Assembly (NCBI GenBank): GCA_905235325.1
Contig: CAJOLE010000021.1
Location: 1-34,022 of the forward strand
Length of the DNA stretch: 34,022 nt
From: an uncultured Prevotella sp.
Lineage (GTDB): Bacteria > Bacteroidota > Bacteroidia > Bacteroidales > Bacteroidaceae
Direction: 5' to 3'
The position numbers and the translations under genes are program-made. Numbering within the stretch: the first letter of the stretch is position 1; every line of letters starts with the position of its first letter. This document shows positions 1 through 7,540 of this stretch, one piece after another. Under the pieces are notes generated by a model. The model made no database searches and had not been told where the DNA came from. It was given only the letters and a program-made list of their open reading frames with translations.

Positions 1-312
1 CTGCCCGACTTTTTTTAGGTGTAGGAAGTGTAGGAAGTGTAGGATAAAACCTGCGAATAACAACTATATATGCAAAAAAGGGCGGTTTCATCGGGAAAAT
101 CAGCCCTCGACGACCGCCTTCGGAGGGGGGAACCGACACCTGAACCGACACCTGTGGTTGGAGGTTGATAAGTTGGTAAGGTTATAAGTTTATAAGTTGG
201 TAAGGTTATAAGGGTGGAGGTTGAGGTTGATGGGCTGAATGGGAAAAGGCGGCGGGTTTTGCGCAAAAGGCGGCGGGTTTTGGCGAAAAGGCGGCGGGTT
301 TTGCGAAAAAAA

Positions 313-349
313 TTACGAAATAATTCCTTTTTTCTATATTATTTCGTAA
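313..349. repeat. 12-bp inverted repeat overlapping trxA promoter
   Basis: TTACGAAATAAT at 313-324 is the exact reverse complement of ATTATTTCGTAA at 338-349, separated by 13 bases. The right arm runs into the -7 box. A closely similar pair (TTACGAAATAATTC at 4782-4795 and TATTTCGTA at 4822-4830) forms the divergent merR/alaS promoters, so the motif may be an extended core promoter rather than an operator. Confidence 0.6.
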
Positions 350-354
350 CTTTG
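347..354 (+). promoter_or_regulatory. Bacteroidota -7 box for trxA
   Basis: TAACTTTG matches the Bacteroidota TAnnTTTG consensus and lies 57 bases before the trxA start. The context ATTTCGTAACTTTGCA is nearly repeated at the merR and alaS promoters. Confidence 0.7.
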
Positions 355-411
355 CAACCAGCTTTTCGTTACATCGGAAGCAAACATGAATAATAACAAT
401 AGACCCCACGC

Positions 412-726
412 ATGGAAGTACAAATCACAAGCGAGAATTTTGAGACATTGAAGAACGGCCAGCAGCCGTTAGTAGTTGATTTCTGGGCAACCTGGTGCGG
501 CCCGTGCCGCATGGTAGGCCCCATCATAGCCGAACTGGCCAAGGAGTACGACGGCCAGATTGTGGTCGGCAAGTGCGACGTCGAGGAGAATGAGGACCTG
601 GCCGTGGAGTTCGGCATCCGCAACATCCCCACCATCTTGTTCTTCAAGGGCGGCGAGGTGGTCGACAAGGTGGTAGGTGCGCAGAGCCGTGCGAAGCTCG
701 ACGAGAAGTTCAAGGCCCTGCTTTAA
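412..726 (+). CDS. trxA: Thioredoxin
   Basis: A 104-residue cytosolic dithiol-disulfide oxidoreductase that reduces target proteins such as ribonucleotide reductase and is recycled by thioredoxin reductase. The active site W28-C29-G30-P31-C32 sits in FWATWCGPCRM, and the cis-proline is P73 in NIPTILFF. The length is normal for the family, with no signal peptide and no extra domains, so this is the classical cytosolic form rather than a periplasmic TlpA-type protein. The ATG at 412 gives the standard N-terminus. It has its own promoter, and a small acidic protein gene follows after 27 bases, probably in the same transcript. The family assignment is secure; the trxA symbol assumes it is the main housekeeping thioredoxin. 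Confidence 0.95.
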   Translation: MEVQITSENFETLKNGQQPLVVDFWATWCGPCRMVGPIIAELAKEYDGQIVVGKCDVEENEDLAVEFGIRNIPTILFFKGGEVVDKVVGAQSRAKLDEKFKALL

Positions 727-753
727 ACACAATCGTAAATCGCAAATCGCAAG

Positions 754-1074
754 ATGCCGAGCTTTGAAGACGAACTTCGCATGGACGAAGAGGAGAACCG
801 CCGCGAGATAGCCTTTATCCGCGAGCGGCTGCCGCAGGAGCTGAAGTCGTACTTCAGCGACGACGACCTGTACTACCTGATGGATGCCATCGTCGACTAC
901 TACTACGACAGCGGCATCCTGGAATCGACTGCCGACGAGGTGGAAATCGACATGCAGCAGGTGGCCGATGCCGTAGCTGCGCAGGCTAAGAATGACAAGG
1001 TGGGAACGTTCGACCCTGAGGCCGTGTTCTACGTCGTCGAGGCCGACATGGATTTCCAGGAGCAGAACGCCTGA
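754..1074 (+). CDS. Small acidic protein of unknown function downstream of trxA
   Basis: A 106-residue protein, strongly acidic, with no signal peptide or membrane segment. It is rich in Asp, Glu and Tyr, with a notable LYYLMDAIVDYYYDSG stretch near residues 39-54, and is probably all helical. I know of similar proteins encoded next to thioredoxin in Bacteroidales, but no function is established to my knowledge. The ATG at 754 follows the trxA stop by 27 bases without a terminator, so co-transcription is likely. A role linked to thioredoxin is inferred from position only. Confidence 0.8.
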   Translation: MPSFEDELRMDEEENRREIAFIRERLPQELKSYFSDDDLYYLMDAIVDYYYDSGILESTADEVEIDMQQVADAVAAQAKNDKVGTFDPEAVFYVVEADMDFQEQNA

Positions 1075-1080
1075 TATTTT

Positions 1081-1166
1081 ACACGACGAATTACACGAGT
1101 TTTACGAATTGACGCCCCCTGACGGTCGTGGTGTGCGATTTGTGAAATTCGTGTAATTCGTCGTGT
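1081..1166. repeat. 18-bp inverted repeat between convergent genes
   Basis: ACACGACGAATTACACGA (1081-1098) is perfectly complementary to 1149-1166. The arms continue imperfectly inward. It occupies the gap between two genes that end facing each other, so it could terminate transcription from both sides, but the loop is about 50 bases and there is no T-run. A related unit (ATTACACGGATTTCACGAAT) lies at 8570-8589, which suggests a dispersed repeat family. Confidence 0.75.
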
Positions 1167-1173
1167 CGTATAG

Positions 1174-3672
1174 TCAGTTCTTCCCTGACTCGTACTTCTC
1201 GCGCATCTTCTTCACGCGCAGCAAGAGGTTCTTGTAGTGCTGGGCGTTGACGCCGTCGGCCTGCTGGTCGTTCAGATAAGCCTCCACCCTGTCGAGGTGC
1301 TGCTCGAAGTAGAGAATGGCATCCGAGCGCTGGGCGGTGACGTTGCTTGAGTTGAGCGCTGTATTGATGAGGTCGACGTAGGAGCGCTGCTGGTAGCGGC
1401 GGAAGTTGTTCTGCTGTTCGTCCTTTGCCGTCAGTGGCTTCCAGACGATGGCGAAGATGTCGTCCAGGTATTCCTCGACGGGGTATGCGTCGGGGTTCTG
1501 CAACTGTGCGTTGTGCAGGTTCATGACGGCAGTCGGCGAGAGCAGCGTGGCGATGACCGACAGCTGGCGGTTGCGTATCTCGTCGGCGTAGTCGACGCCG
1601 AGCTTGGCGACGACGCTCTCGGGATAGAGCCACATCGGGGCTTCCATCACGTTGCGGTCAATCCACTGGATGGCTTCCTTCTGCAGCTCGCGTGGGACGA
1701 CGTCGTAGGGCTTCTGGCCGGGGACGTTGTTGACGTACTTGCTGAAGAGGTATTTCTGCACGTGGGTCGTGTAGCGCTGGTACTGGGCGCGGGCGGCACG
1801 GTGAATCTCGCTCAGGTGGTCGTATTGGCCGTCGGGCTGGGCCGTCCACTTCTCGATGTTCTGCATGACGCGGCGCAGGTTCTTCAGGCCGTAGTCGTTG
1901 GCCTTCATCTGGTTGTCGCCCAGGTCCTCGGTCTGCGAGCGGGGGTCCTGTCCGTGGCCCTCGTCGCCGCACCACCAGAGTCGGCGGTTGGCCTCCAAGG
2001 CTTTCGAGGTCTCCGTGCGCAGGGCTTTCTTCTCGGTGGCGGGGTCCTTGAATTCCGGGCGGTACTGGTAGCCCCACTTGATGGCCCACTTGTCGTAGTC
2101 GTTGATGCGGGGGAAGAGCCCCTTCTCCGAGATGTGGTCCTCGGGCTGGGCCACGTAGTTGAAGCGGGCGTAGTCCATGATGCTGCTGGTGTGGCCGTGG
2201 GCCTCGACCCACTGCTTGTCGCGCAGCTTCTCGACGGGTGTTGCCTGCGAGGCAATCATGTTGTGGCGCAGGCCGAGGGCGTGGCCCACCTCGTGGCTTG
2301 AGACGAAGCGGATGAGCTGGCCCATCAGCTCGTCGGGGAAGTCCATCGTCTGGGCGCGCTTGTCGAGCGGTCCGCACTGTATCATGTACCACTTCTTGAC
2401 GAGGTTCATCACGTTGTGGTACCAGCAGACGTGGGCCTCGATGATCTCGCCCGAGCGGGGGTCTACGATGCGCGGGCCGTAGGCGTTCTCCGTCTCCGAG
2501 GGCAGGTAGCGTATCATCGAGAAGCGGGCGTCGTCGACCGACATGGTAGAGTCGTTGGCGGGCCATACCTTGCCCACGATGGCGTTCTTGAAGCCGGCGG
2601 CCTCGAAGGCGGCGTTCCAGTCGTTGATGCCGGCGATGAGGTACTTCACCCACTTCTTCGGCGTGGCCGGGTCGATGTAGTAGACGATTTGCTTCTTCGG
2701 CTCCACCAGACGGCCGGCCTTGTAGGCCGCAGGATCCTTTGGTTCCAGTCGGTAGCGCATGACGATGGTCTCGTGGTTGGTGGTCTGCTGGTCGTCGCTG
2801 AACTCGGTGATGCGGCTGTTGAAGTAGCCCACGCGCTCGTCGCCGAAGCGGGGCTGCATCGGCTTCTCGGGCAGCAGCACGATGCTCGTGTTCAGCGACA
2901 GCGTGGCAGCGCCGGTCTGTGAGGTCGGCGCGCTCCCGGCGTTCATGCTGTAGGTGCGCAGCGACTGTATCTCGATGTTGATGGGGTAGGTCTTGATGGT
3001 GTCGACGAACGTGCGGTCGGCCATCACGCCGCCGAGGCTTAATGCCGTGCGGTCGCTGTTAGAGAAGCTCGTCACCTTGTTGTCGCTCATGATCCACTTC
3101 GTCACGTTGATGAGCTGGGCCTTGGTCTGGGGGTTGCGGCCAATGACCTCGAACTTCTGGATGATGGGGTCGACGGTCGACTGCTTCACCGAGATGGCTA
3201 TGCGGTCGTCGGGCTTGGCAAAGCTCGACTGCACGTATTCGCGCAGGAAGAGCGCCTTGTCGTTGTACTGCTCCAAGTAGACGGCCGAGCGGTTCACCTC
3301 CTCGCCGGTGAGCATCCTGAAGCCCTGCGGCACGCTGGTGAAGCGTGTCACCGCCAGCAGCATCTTGCCCAGCAGCTCGTCGGGCACTTCGAGATACCAG
3401 TCGTCCTTGATGTGGCGCACGGTGAAGAGCCCCTCGCGCACAGAGCCGCCCTCCTTCACCACCTTGTGGTAGGGGTCGGTGTGGTCCTTGACGGTGGTGT
3501 CGGCGCAGCACTCGTGCTTCTTCTCGGCCTGTTTCTCTACTTTGACGGTGTCGGTCTTGTGGCAGACGGTGTCCGTCTTCAGCGTGTCTGCCTGAATAGC
3601 AGCAAAGGTTGCACGCTGCCCACAGATGAGCATCAGCGCAGCTAAGGCTATCGTCTTGGTCGTCGGATTCAT
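1174..3672 (-). CDS. Secreted zinc-dependent metalloprotease (DUF5117/DUF4953 type)
   Basis: An 832-residue exported protein. The N-terminus (MNPTTKTIALAALMLICGQ...) is a signal peptide, followed by a Lys/Asp/Thr-rich linker holding CHK and HECC. The middle matches DUF5118/DUF5117. The catalytic part carries the met-zincin motif H460-E461-V-G-H464-A-L-G-L-R-H470 with a Met-turn at M499 (SSIMDYARF). These are the zinc ligands and the catalytic glutamate. Length and order fit the Bacteroidota family of large zinc-dependent metalloproteases. Substrate and physiological role are not known to me. An upstream in-frame ATG at 3702 exists, but the signal peptide and the -7 box at 3677-3684 support the start at 3672, giving an almost leaderless mRNA. 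It is a single gene, divergent from the thioesterase. Confidence 0.9.
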   Translation of the reverse strand: MNPTTKTIALAALMLICGQRATFAAIQADTLKTDTVCHKTDTVKVEKQAEKKHECCADTTVKDHTDPYHKVVKEGGSVREGLFTVRHIKDDWYLEVPDELLGKMLLAVTRFTSVPQGFRMLTGEEVNRSAVYLEQYNDKALFLREYVQSSFAKPDDRIAISVKQSTVDPIIQKFEVIGRNPQTKAQLINVTKWIMSDNKVTSFSNSDRTALSLGGVMADRTFVDTIKTYPINIEIQSLRTYSMNAGSAPTSQTGAATLSLNTSIVLLPEKPMQPRFGDERVGYFNSRITEFSDDQQTTNHETIVMRYRLEPKDPAAYKAGRLVEPKKQIVYYIDPATPKKWVKYLIAGINDWNAAFEAAGFKNAIVGKVWPANDSTMSVDDARFSMIRYLPSETENAYGPRIVDPRSGEIIEAHVCWYHNVMNLVKKWYMIQCGPLDKRAQTMDFPDELMGQLIRFVSSHEVGHALGLRHNMIASQATPVEKLRDKQWVEAHGHTSSIMDYARFNYVAQPEDHISEKGLFPRINDYDKWAIKWGYQYRPEFKDPATEKKALRTETSKALEANRRLWWCGDEGHGQDPRSQTEDLGDNQMKANDYGLKNLRRVMQNIEKWTAQPDGQYDHLSEIHRAARAQYQRYTTHVQKYLFSKYVNNVPGQKPYDVVPRELQKEAIQWIDRNVMEAPMWLYPESVVAKLGVDYADEIRNRQLSVIATLLSPTAVMNLHNAQLQNPDAYPVEEYLDDIFAIVWKPLTAKDEQQNNFRRYQQRSYVDLINTALNSSNVTAQRSDAILYFEQHLDRVEAYLNDQQADGVNAQHYKNLLLRVKKMREKYESGKN

Positions 3673-3676
3673 GCTG

Positions 3677-3684
3677 CAAAGGTA
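3677..3684 (-). promoter_or_regulatory. -7 box 4 bases upstream of metalloprotease start
   Basis: On the minus strand TACCTTTG is followed by CAGC and then ATG. A start site a few bases after the box would leave essentially no leader. Confidence 0.7.
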
Positions 3685-3825
3685 CAATAAAATAAACAAC
3701 AATCAGCCAAGACACGGGAATAATTATGCTTATTTTGCAATTCTCGCTGTCCGTCCGACGGTCATAAAAACGAAGGGAAAGACAAATTCGCTCCTTGTTT
3801 GTTTGGCCTTATCGCTAAGATTGTG

Positions 3826-3833
3826 TACCTTTG
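3826..3833 (+). promoter_or_regulatory. -7 box for thioesterase gene
   Basis: TACCTTTG fits TAnnTTTG, 24 bases before the ATG at 3858. It also argues against the in-frame TTG at 3831, which lies inside the box. Confidence 0.7.
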
Positions 3834-3857
3834 CATCAAAAACGAGAACTTACGACA

Positions 3858-4262
3858 ATGGACATACAAGAATTACTGAATCGTACAGACCGCTTTGCAG
3901 CCAACGCCGGTTGCAGGATTACGGAGGTCGACGAAACTCATGCCGTGGCAGAGATGACCGTAACGGCAGAGCATCTCAATGGCGGAAATGTCTGTCAGGG
4001 CGGCGCCCTGTTTACCTTGGCCGACCTGGCCATAGCAGCCTTGATGAACTGTAGGGGGCAACTCACATTCGGCATCGGCAACAGCATCATGTACGTGTCG
4101 AGTGCCAAAGAGGGCGACCGGCTACGTGCCGAGGCTGTCAGCGTGGCCGACCATCCCAAGATTCCTTCCGTAGAGGTGAGGGTGACCAACCAGGAAGGGC
4201 GGCTTATCTGCCACGTTACGGGAATGGGTTATCGCAAGAAGGCCCCGCTCCCGGCGGAATGA
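3858..4262 (+). CDS. PaaI-type hotdog-fold thioesterase
   Basis: A 134-residue single-domain cytosolic protein predicted to hydrolyse acyl-CoA or other acyl thioesters. The family motif appears as HLNGGNVCQGGALFTLAD around residues 40-57. The usual HG before the second glycine pair is CQG here, while the catalytic-site Asp in TLAD is kept. The C-terminal strands (SVEVRVTNQEGRLICHVTGMGYRK) are typical. The substrate cannot be told from sequence; these proteins often clear phenylacetyl-CoA-like or misprimed acyl thioesters. The start is placed at the ATG at 3858 because the only earlier in-frame start overlaps the promoter. The gene is monocistronic and converges on the merR operon. Confidence 0.85.
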   Translation: MDIQELLNRTDRFAANAGCRITEVDETHAVAEMTVTAEHLNGGNVCQGGALFTLADLAIAALMNCRGQLTFGIGNSIMYVSSAKEGDRLRAEAVSVADHPKIPSVEVRVTNQEGRLICHVTGMGYRKKAPLPAE

Positions 4263-4287
4263 GGCGCCCCGTGATGTAGGCCGACTT

Positions 4288-4386
4288 CTATTGCTTCTGG
4301 AAGAATCGGAGCACGCGCTCCTGAACCTTCCGGGGGCAGCCGGAAACGAGACTCCAAAGGAGGAAAGCCGAAAGCAGCCGTTTCAT
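4288..4386 (-). pseudogene. 32-codon remnant: lipoprotein signal fused to hydrolase-like tail
   Basis: A short intact frame starts at an ATG overlapping the merR stop (ATGA, 4383-4386) and ends at TAG (4288-4290). Residues 1-17 (MKRLLSAFLLWSLVSGC) look like a complete lipoprotein signal with a VSGC lipobox. Residues 18-32 (PRKVQERVLRFFQKQ) resemble the last amphipathic helix of alpha/beta-hydrolase or esterase proteins. The simplest reading is that an in-frame internal deletion removed the body of a secreted hydrolase co-transcribed with merR. It could instead be a genuine small lipopeptide. The hydrolase resemblance is from memory, not alignment. Confidence 0.45.
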
Positions 4387-4733
4387 TGCAGGAAGTCCAT
4401 TTGCCGCCTCAAAGCCTGCAGCTCGTCGCGCACGGAGATGAGACGGCTGAGCACGTCGGCGGTCTTGTCGGCTCCCTGCCGGTTGCTGTTGATAATCTTC
4501 TTGGCGGCGGCGAGCTTGAAGCCGCGCACCTTCACGAGGTTGTGGATGAGCTTGAGCTGCTCAATGTCCTTCTCCTGATACTGGCGCACCTTGGCCGGCC
4601 CCGTCGTCTTCGGTTTCAGCATGGGGAACTCCGTCTCCCAGTAGCGGAGGGTACTCTCGTTGAGACCGAACATCTCGGCCACTTCCTTGATGGAATAGTA
4701 CAGTTTCTGGGCTTTATACTCGTTCAGTGCCAT
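4383..4733 (-). CDS. MerR-family transcriptional regulator
   Basis: A 116-residue protein. The N-terminal winged helix-turn-helix runs over residues about 12-75 (YYSIKEVAEMFGLNESTLRYWETEFP, then a wing with RQYQEKDIEQLKLIHNLVKVRGF). It is followed by a helical segment with no visible metal-binding cysteines, so this is not a metal sensor of the classical type. Bacteroidales often carry such a gene divergent from alaS, as here. Its target is unknown; the adjacent divergent promoters (4777-4836) are the obvious candidates. The stop codon overlaps the start of a 32-codon frame. Confidence 0.85.
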   Translation of the reverse strand: MALNEYKAQKLYYSIKEVAEMFGLNESTLRYWETEFPMLKPKTTGPAKVRQYQEKDIEQLKLIHNLVKVRGFKLAAAKKIINSNRQGADKTADVLSRLISVRDELQALRRQMDFLQ

Positions 4734-4776
4734 CGGTATTTGCTGTTTACGGATTTTCTATTTTCGATTGACGCCG

Positions 4777-4784
4777 CAAAGTTA
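4777..4784 (-). promoter_or_regulatory. -7 box for merR-family gene
   Basis: TAACTTTG on the minus strand, 43 bases before the ATG, in the context ATTTCGTAACTTTGC shared with the trxA promoter. Confidence 0.7.
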
Positions 4785-4828
4785 CGAAATAATTCGGAAA
4801 TAAGACTGCTTAATCGGAAAATATTTCG

Positions 4829-4836
4829 TACCTTTG
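4829..4836 (+). promoter_or_regulatory. -7 box for alaS
   Basis: TACCTTTG preceded by ATATTTCG, 40 bases before the alaS start. It is divergent from the merR box, and the two flank a partly symmetrical sequence. Confidence 0.7.
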
Positions 4837-4876
4837 CACCCGAATTAAAAAACGTAAACAGGAAATCGTAAATAAT

Positions 4877-7498
4877 ATGATGACAGCAAAAGAGATTCGC
4901 GACTCGTTCAAACAGTTCTTCGAGTCGAAACAGCACGCCATCGTGCCCTCGGCACCGATGGTCGTCAAGGACGACCCCACGCTGATGTTCACCAATGCCG
5001 GCATGAACCAGTGGAAGGATATTATATTAGGTACGCGCGACCCGGAGCCGCGCCGCCGTGCCGACACACAGAAGTGTCTCCGCGTGAGCGGCAAGCACAA
5101 CGACCTTGAGGAGGTCGGCCACGACACGTACCACCACACGATGTTCGAGATGCTCGGCAACTGGTCGTTCGGCGACTACTTCAAGGAGGGTGCCATCGAC
5201 ATGGCCTGGGAGTATCTGGTCGACGTGCTGAAGCTGAACCCCGATGACCTGTACGTCACCGTCTTCGAGGGCGACCCGAAGGAGGGGCTGGAGCGCGACG
5301 ACGAGGCTGCCGGCTACTGGCTGAAGCACGTGCCCGCCGACCACATCATCAACGGCAACAAGCACGACAACTTCTGGGAGATGGGCGACACGGGTCCCTG
5401 CGGCCCCTGCTCTGAGATTCACGTGGACTCTCGTCCCGATGAGGAGAAGAAGAACGGCAAGCCCGGCCGCGAGCTGGTGAACCAGGACGACCCGCAGGTC
5501 ATCGAGATCTGGAACCTCGTGTTCATGCAGTACAACCGCAAGGCCGACGGCTCACTTGAGAAGCTGTCGATGAACGTCATCGACACCGGCATGGGCTTCG
5601 AGCGCCTGGTCCGTATGCTGCAGGGCAAGCACTCCAACTACGATACCGACATCTTCCAGCCCATTATCAAGGCAGAGGAGCAGATTAGCGGTCTGAAGTA
5701 CGGCGTGAAGGAGGAAACCGATGTGGCCATGCGCGTCTGCGCCGACCACCTGCGTGCCGTCGCCTTCTCGATTGCCGACGGTCAGCTGCCGTCGAATGCC
5801 AAGGCCGGCTACGTCATCCGCCGCATCCTGCGCCGTGCCGTGCGCTATGCCTACACCTTCCTCGGACAGAAAGAGGCCTTCCTCTATAAGCTGCTGCCCA
5901 CGCTCGTCGAGGAGATGGGCGACGCCTTCCCCGAGCTGAAGGCTCAGCAGACCCTCATCGCCAAGGTGATGAAGGAGGAGGAGGACTCCTTCCTGCGCAC
6001 CCTCGACAAGGGCATCTCGCTGTTGGAGAAGGAGTTGAGTAATAAGGAGTTGAGTAGTAAGGAACTTGACGGTACTGTCGCCTTCCGCCTGTTCGACACC
6101 TACGGCTTCCCCCTCGACCTGACGGAGCTCATCTGCCGCGAGAACGGCTTCACCGTGAACGAGGAGCAGTTCAACGTCGAGATGCAGAAGCAGAAGGAGC
6201 GTGCCCGCAATGCCGCCGCCGTGGAGAACAGCGACTGGGTAGAGCTGGCACCGGGCGAGCAGCAGTTCGTCGGCTACGACTACACCGAATACACCTGCCA
6301 CATCCTGCGCTATCGCAAGGTGACGCAGAAGAAGCAGGAGTTCTACGAGCTGGTGCTCGACTTTACGCCGTTCTACGGCGAGATGGGCGGTCAGGTCGGC
6401 GACCAGGGCGTGCTCGTCTCTGAGAACGAGACCGTCAACATCATCGACTCCAAGCGCGAGAACGGTCAGACCGTCCACATCGTGAAGCAGCTGCCGAAAG
6501 ACCCGACGGCCGAGTTCATGGCCTGCGTCGATACCGACAAGCGCGACGCCTCGGCTGCCAACCATACGGCAACCCACCTGCTCGACTACGCCCTGAAGCA
6601 GGTGCTCGGCGACCATGTCGAGCAGAAGGGCTCGTTCGTCAGCCCCGACACGCTGCGCTTCGACTTCTCGCACTTCGAGAAGGTCAGCGACGAGCAGCTG
6701 CGCCAGGTGGAGCGCATGGTGAACGACATGATCCGTCAGGACCTGCCGCGCGATGAGCACCGCGACGTGCCGATGGAAGAGGCTAAGAAAATGGGTGCCA
6801 TCGCCCTCTTCGGCGAGAAGTACGGCGACGCCGTCCGCGTCATGCGCTTCGGCCCGTCGTGCGAGCTGTGCGGTGGTATCCATGCTACCTCGACGGGCCA
6901 CATCGGCTTCTTCAAGATTGTCAGCGAGGCCAGTGTGGCCGCGGGCATCCGCCGCATCGAGGCCAAGACGGGCCGCGAGTGTGAGGAGCTGCTCTACACC
7001 ATCGAGGACACGATGAAGGCCGTCAGGTCGTTCTTCAACAACGCCCAGGACCTGCAGGGTGTCATCAAGAAATACATCGAGGAGCACGACACCATGAAGA
7101 AGAGCATAGAGGCGTTCCAGGCCCAGGCCGTGGAGCGCTATGCCGGGAAGTTGGTGGAGAAAGCCCGCGACGTGAACGGCGTGAAGGTCGTCAAGGCTGT
7201 CCTGACCATGGAGCCGGCTGCTGCCAAGGATATTGTCTTCAAGATCCGCGCTTCCGTTGAGGGCTCACTGCTCTGCGTGCTCGGCACGAAATATCAGGAT
7301 AAGCCTCAGCTCAGCATTATGATGAGCGACGACATGGTCAGCGAACACCAGCTGAACGCCGGACAGATGGTACGCGAGGCCGCCAAGCTCATCCAGGGCG
7401 GCGGCGGCGGTCAGCCTCACTTCGCCCAGGCCGGCGGCAAGAACCCCGACGGGCTGGCGGCGGCCGTCGAAAAGGTCATCGAATTAGCAAACCTGTAA
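4877..7498 (+). CDS. alaS: Alanine--tRNA ligase
   Basis: An 873-residue cytosolic class II aminoacyl-tRNA synthetase that charges tRNA-Ala and removes mischarged Ser/Gly. The order of parts is normal. The catalytic core begins near residue 1 (motif 2 region [10 protein letters not shown] and [18 protein letters not shown]). The editing domain has zinc ligands H563 and H567 ([11 protein letters not shown]) and C665 and H669 (CELCGGIH). A coiled region and the C-Ala domain follow ([20 protein letters not shown] at the end). ATGs at 4877 and 4880 are adjacent; the first is used. Residues 385-399 are a three-unit repeat ([15 protein letters not shown]) encoded by a 15-base tandem repeat unlike the rest of the gene. 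Confidence 0.98.
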   Translation: MMTAKEIRDSFKQFFESKQHAIVPSAPMVVKDDPTLMFTNAGMNQWKDIILGTRDPEPRRRADTQKCLRVSGKHNDLEEVGHDTYHHTMFEMLGNWSFGDYFKEGAIDMAWEYLVDVLKLNPDDLYVTVFEGDPKEGLERDDEAAGYWLKHVPADHIINGNKHDNFWEMGDTGPCGPCSEIHVDSRPDEEKKNGKPGRELVNQDDPQVIEIWNLVFMQYNRKADGSLEKLSMNVIDTGMGFERLVRMLQGKHSNYDTDIFQPIIKAEEQISGLKYGVKEETDVAMRVCADHLRAVAFSIADGQLPSNAKAGYVIRRILRRAVRYAYTFLGQKEAFLYKLLPTLVEEMGDAFPELKAQQTLIAKVMKEEEDSFLRTLDKGISLLEKELSNKELSSKELDGTVAFRLFDTYGFPLDLTELICRENGFTVNEEQFNVEMQKQKERARNAAAVENSDWVELAPGEQQFVGYDYTEYTCHILRYRKVTQKKQEFYELVLDFTPFYGEMGGQVGDQGVLVSENETVNIIDSKRENGQTVHIVKQLPKDPTAEFMACVDTDKRDASAANHTATHLLDYALKQVLGDHVEQKGSFVSPDTLRFDFSHFEKVSDEQLRQVERMVNDMIRQDLPRDEHRDVPMEEAKKMGAIALFGEKYGDAVRVMRFGPSCELCGGIHATSTGHIGFFKIVSEASVAAGIRRIEAKTGRECEELLYTIEDTMKAVRSFFNNAQDLQGVIKKYIEEHDTMKKSIEAFQAQAVERYAGKLVEKARDVNGVKVVKAVLTMEPAAAKDIVFKIRASVEGSLLCVLGTKYQDKPQLSIMMSDDMVSEHQLNAGQMVREAAKLIQGGGGGQPHFAQAGGKNPDGLAAAVEKVIELANL
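6029..6070 (+). repeat. In-frame 15-bp tandem repeat inside alaS
   Basis: AAGGAGTTGAGTAAT (6029-6043), AAGGAGTTGAGTAGT (6044-6058), then a decayed third unit AAGGAACTTGAC. The unit uses rare-looking T/A-ending codons within a very C/G-ending gene. Similar GTTGAGTAAGGAGTT text lies on the minus strand near 33338-33353. Confidence 0.75.
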
Positions 7499-7506
7499 AG
7501 ATAAGA

Positions 7507-7540
7507 CAGAAGGGCTGACTTGCGAGAGTCAGCCCTTCTG
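7507..7540. terminator. Terminator hairpin shared by alaS and convergent transporter gene
   Basis: CAGAAGGGCTGACT (7507-7520) pairs perfectly with 7527-7540 across a 6-base loop. It lies 8 bases after the alaS stop. The right arm contains the last codons and stop of the convergent transporter gene (stop at 7529-7531), so one hairpin can serve both strands. There is no long T-run on either side. Confidence 0.75.

Larger units (their letters stand above)
1..411. repeat. Repeat-filled spacer upstream of trxA
   Basis: No credible gene lies here. Three repeat types are visible. (1) At 17-49 there are GTGTAGGAA units ending in GTGTAGGATAAAA; these 33 bases recur identically at 10113-10145. (2) At 170-188 and 194-212 there are two identical 19-bp copies of AAGTTGGTAAGGTTATAAG. 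(3) At 244-260, 265-281 and 286-302 there are three perfect copies of AAAAGGCGGCGGGTTTT with 4-base spacers, so a 21-base period. ACCGACACCTGA-type units lie at 133-152. Because 21 bases is seven codons, the reverse strand reads as an artificial KPAAF-repeat peptide, which I do not treat as a gene. The trxA promoter follows at 347-354. Confidence 0.85.

Noticed and set aside
244..302. Possible CRISPR array
   Set aside because: The spacers are only 4 bases and there are no cas genes.
206..409. KPAAF-repeat peptide on the minus strand
   Set aside because: Produced by the 21-base repeat array; nothing else supports translation.
1513..2301. Plus-strand frame opposite the metalloprotease
   Set aside because: Shadow frame; the minus-strand gene carries the zinc motif.
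4328..4345. TTCCGG...CCGGAA hairpin as a terminator for the thioesterase gene
   Set aside because: Short stem, no T-run, and it lies inside the signal-peptide-bearing 32-codon frame.
5552..7087. Long open frame antisense to alaS
   Set aside because: Shadow of a GC-rich gene; its composition is low-complexity Leu/Val/Ala.
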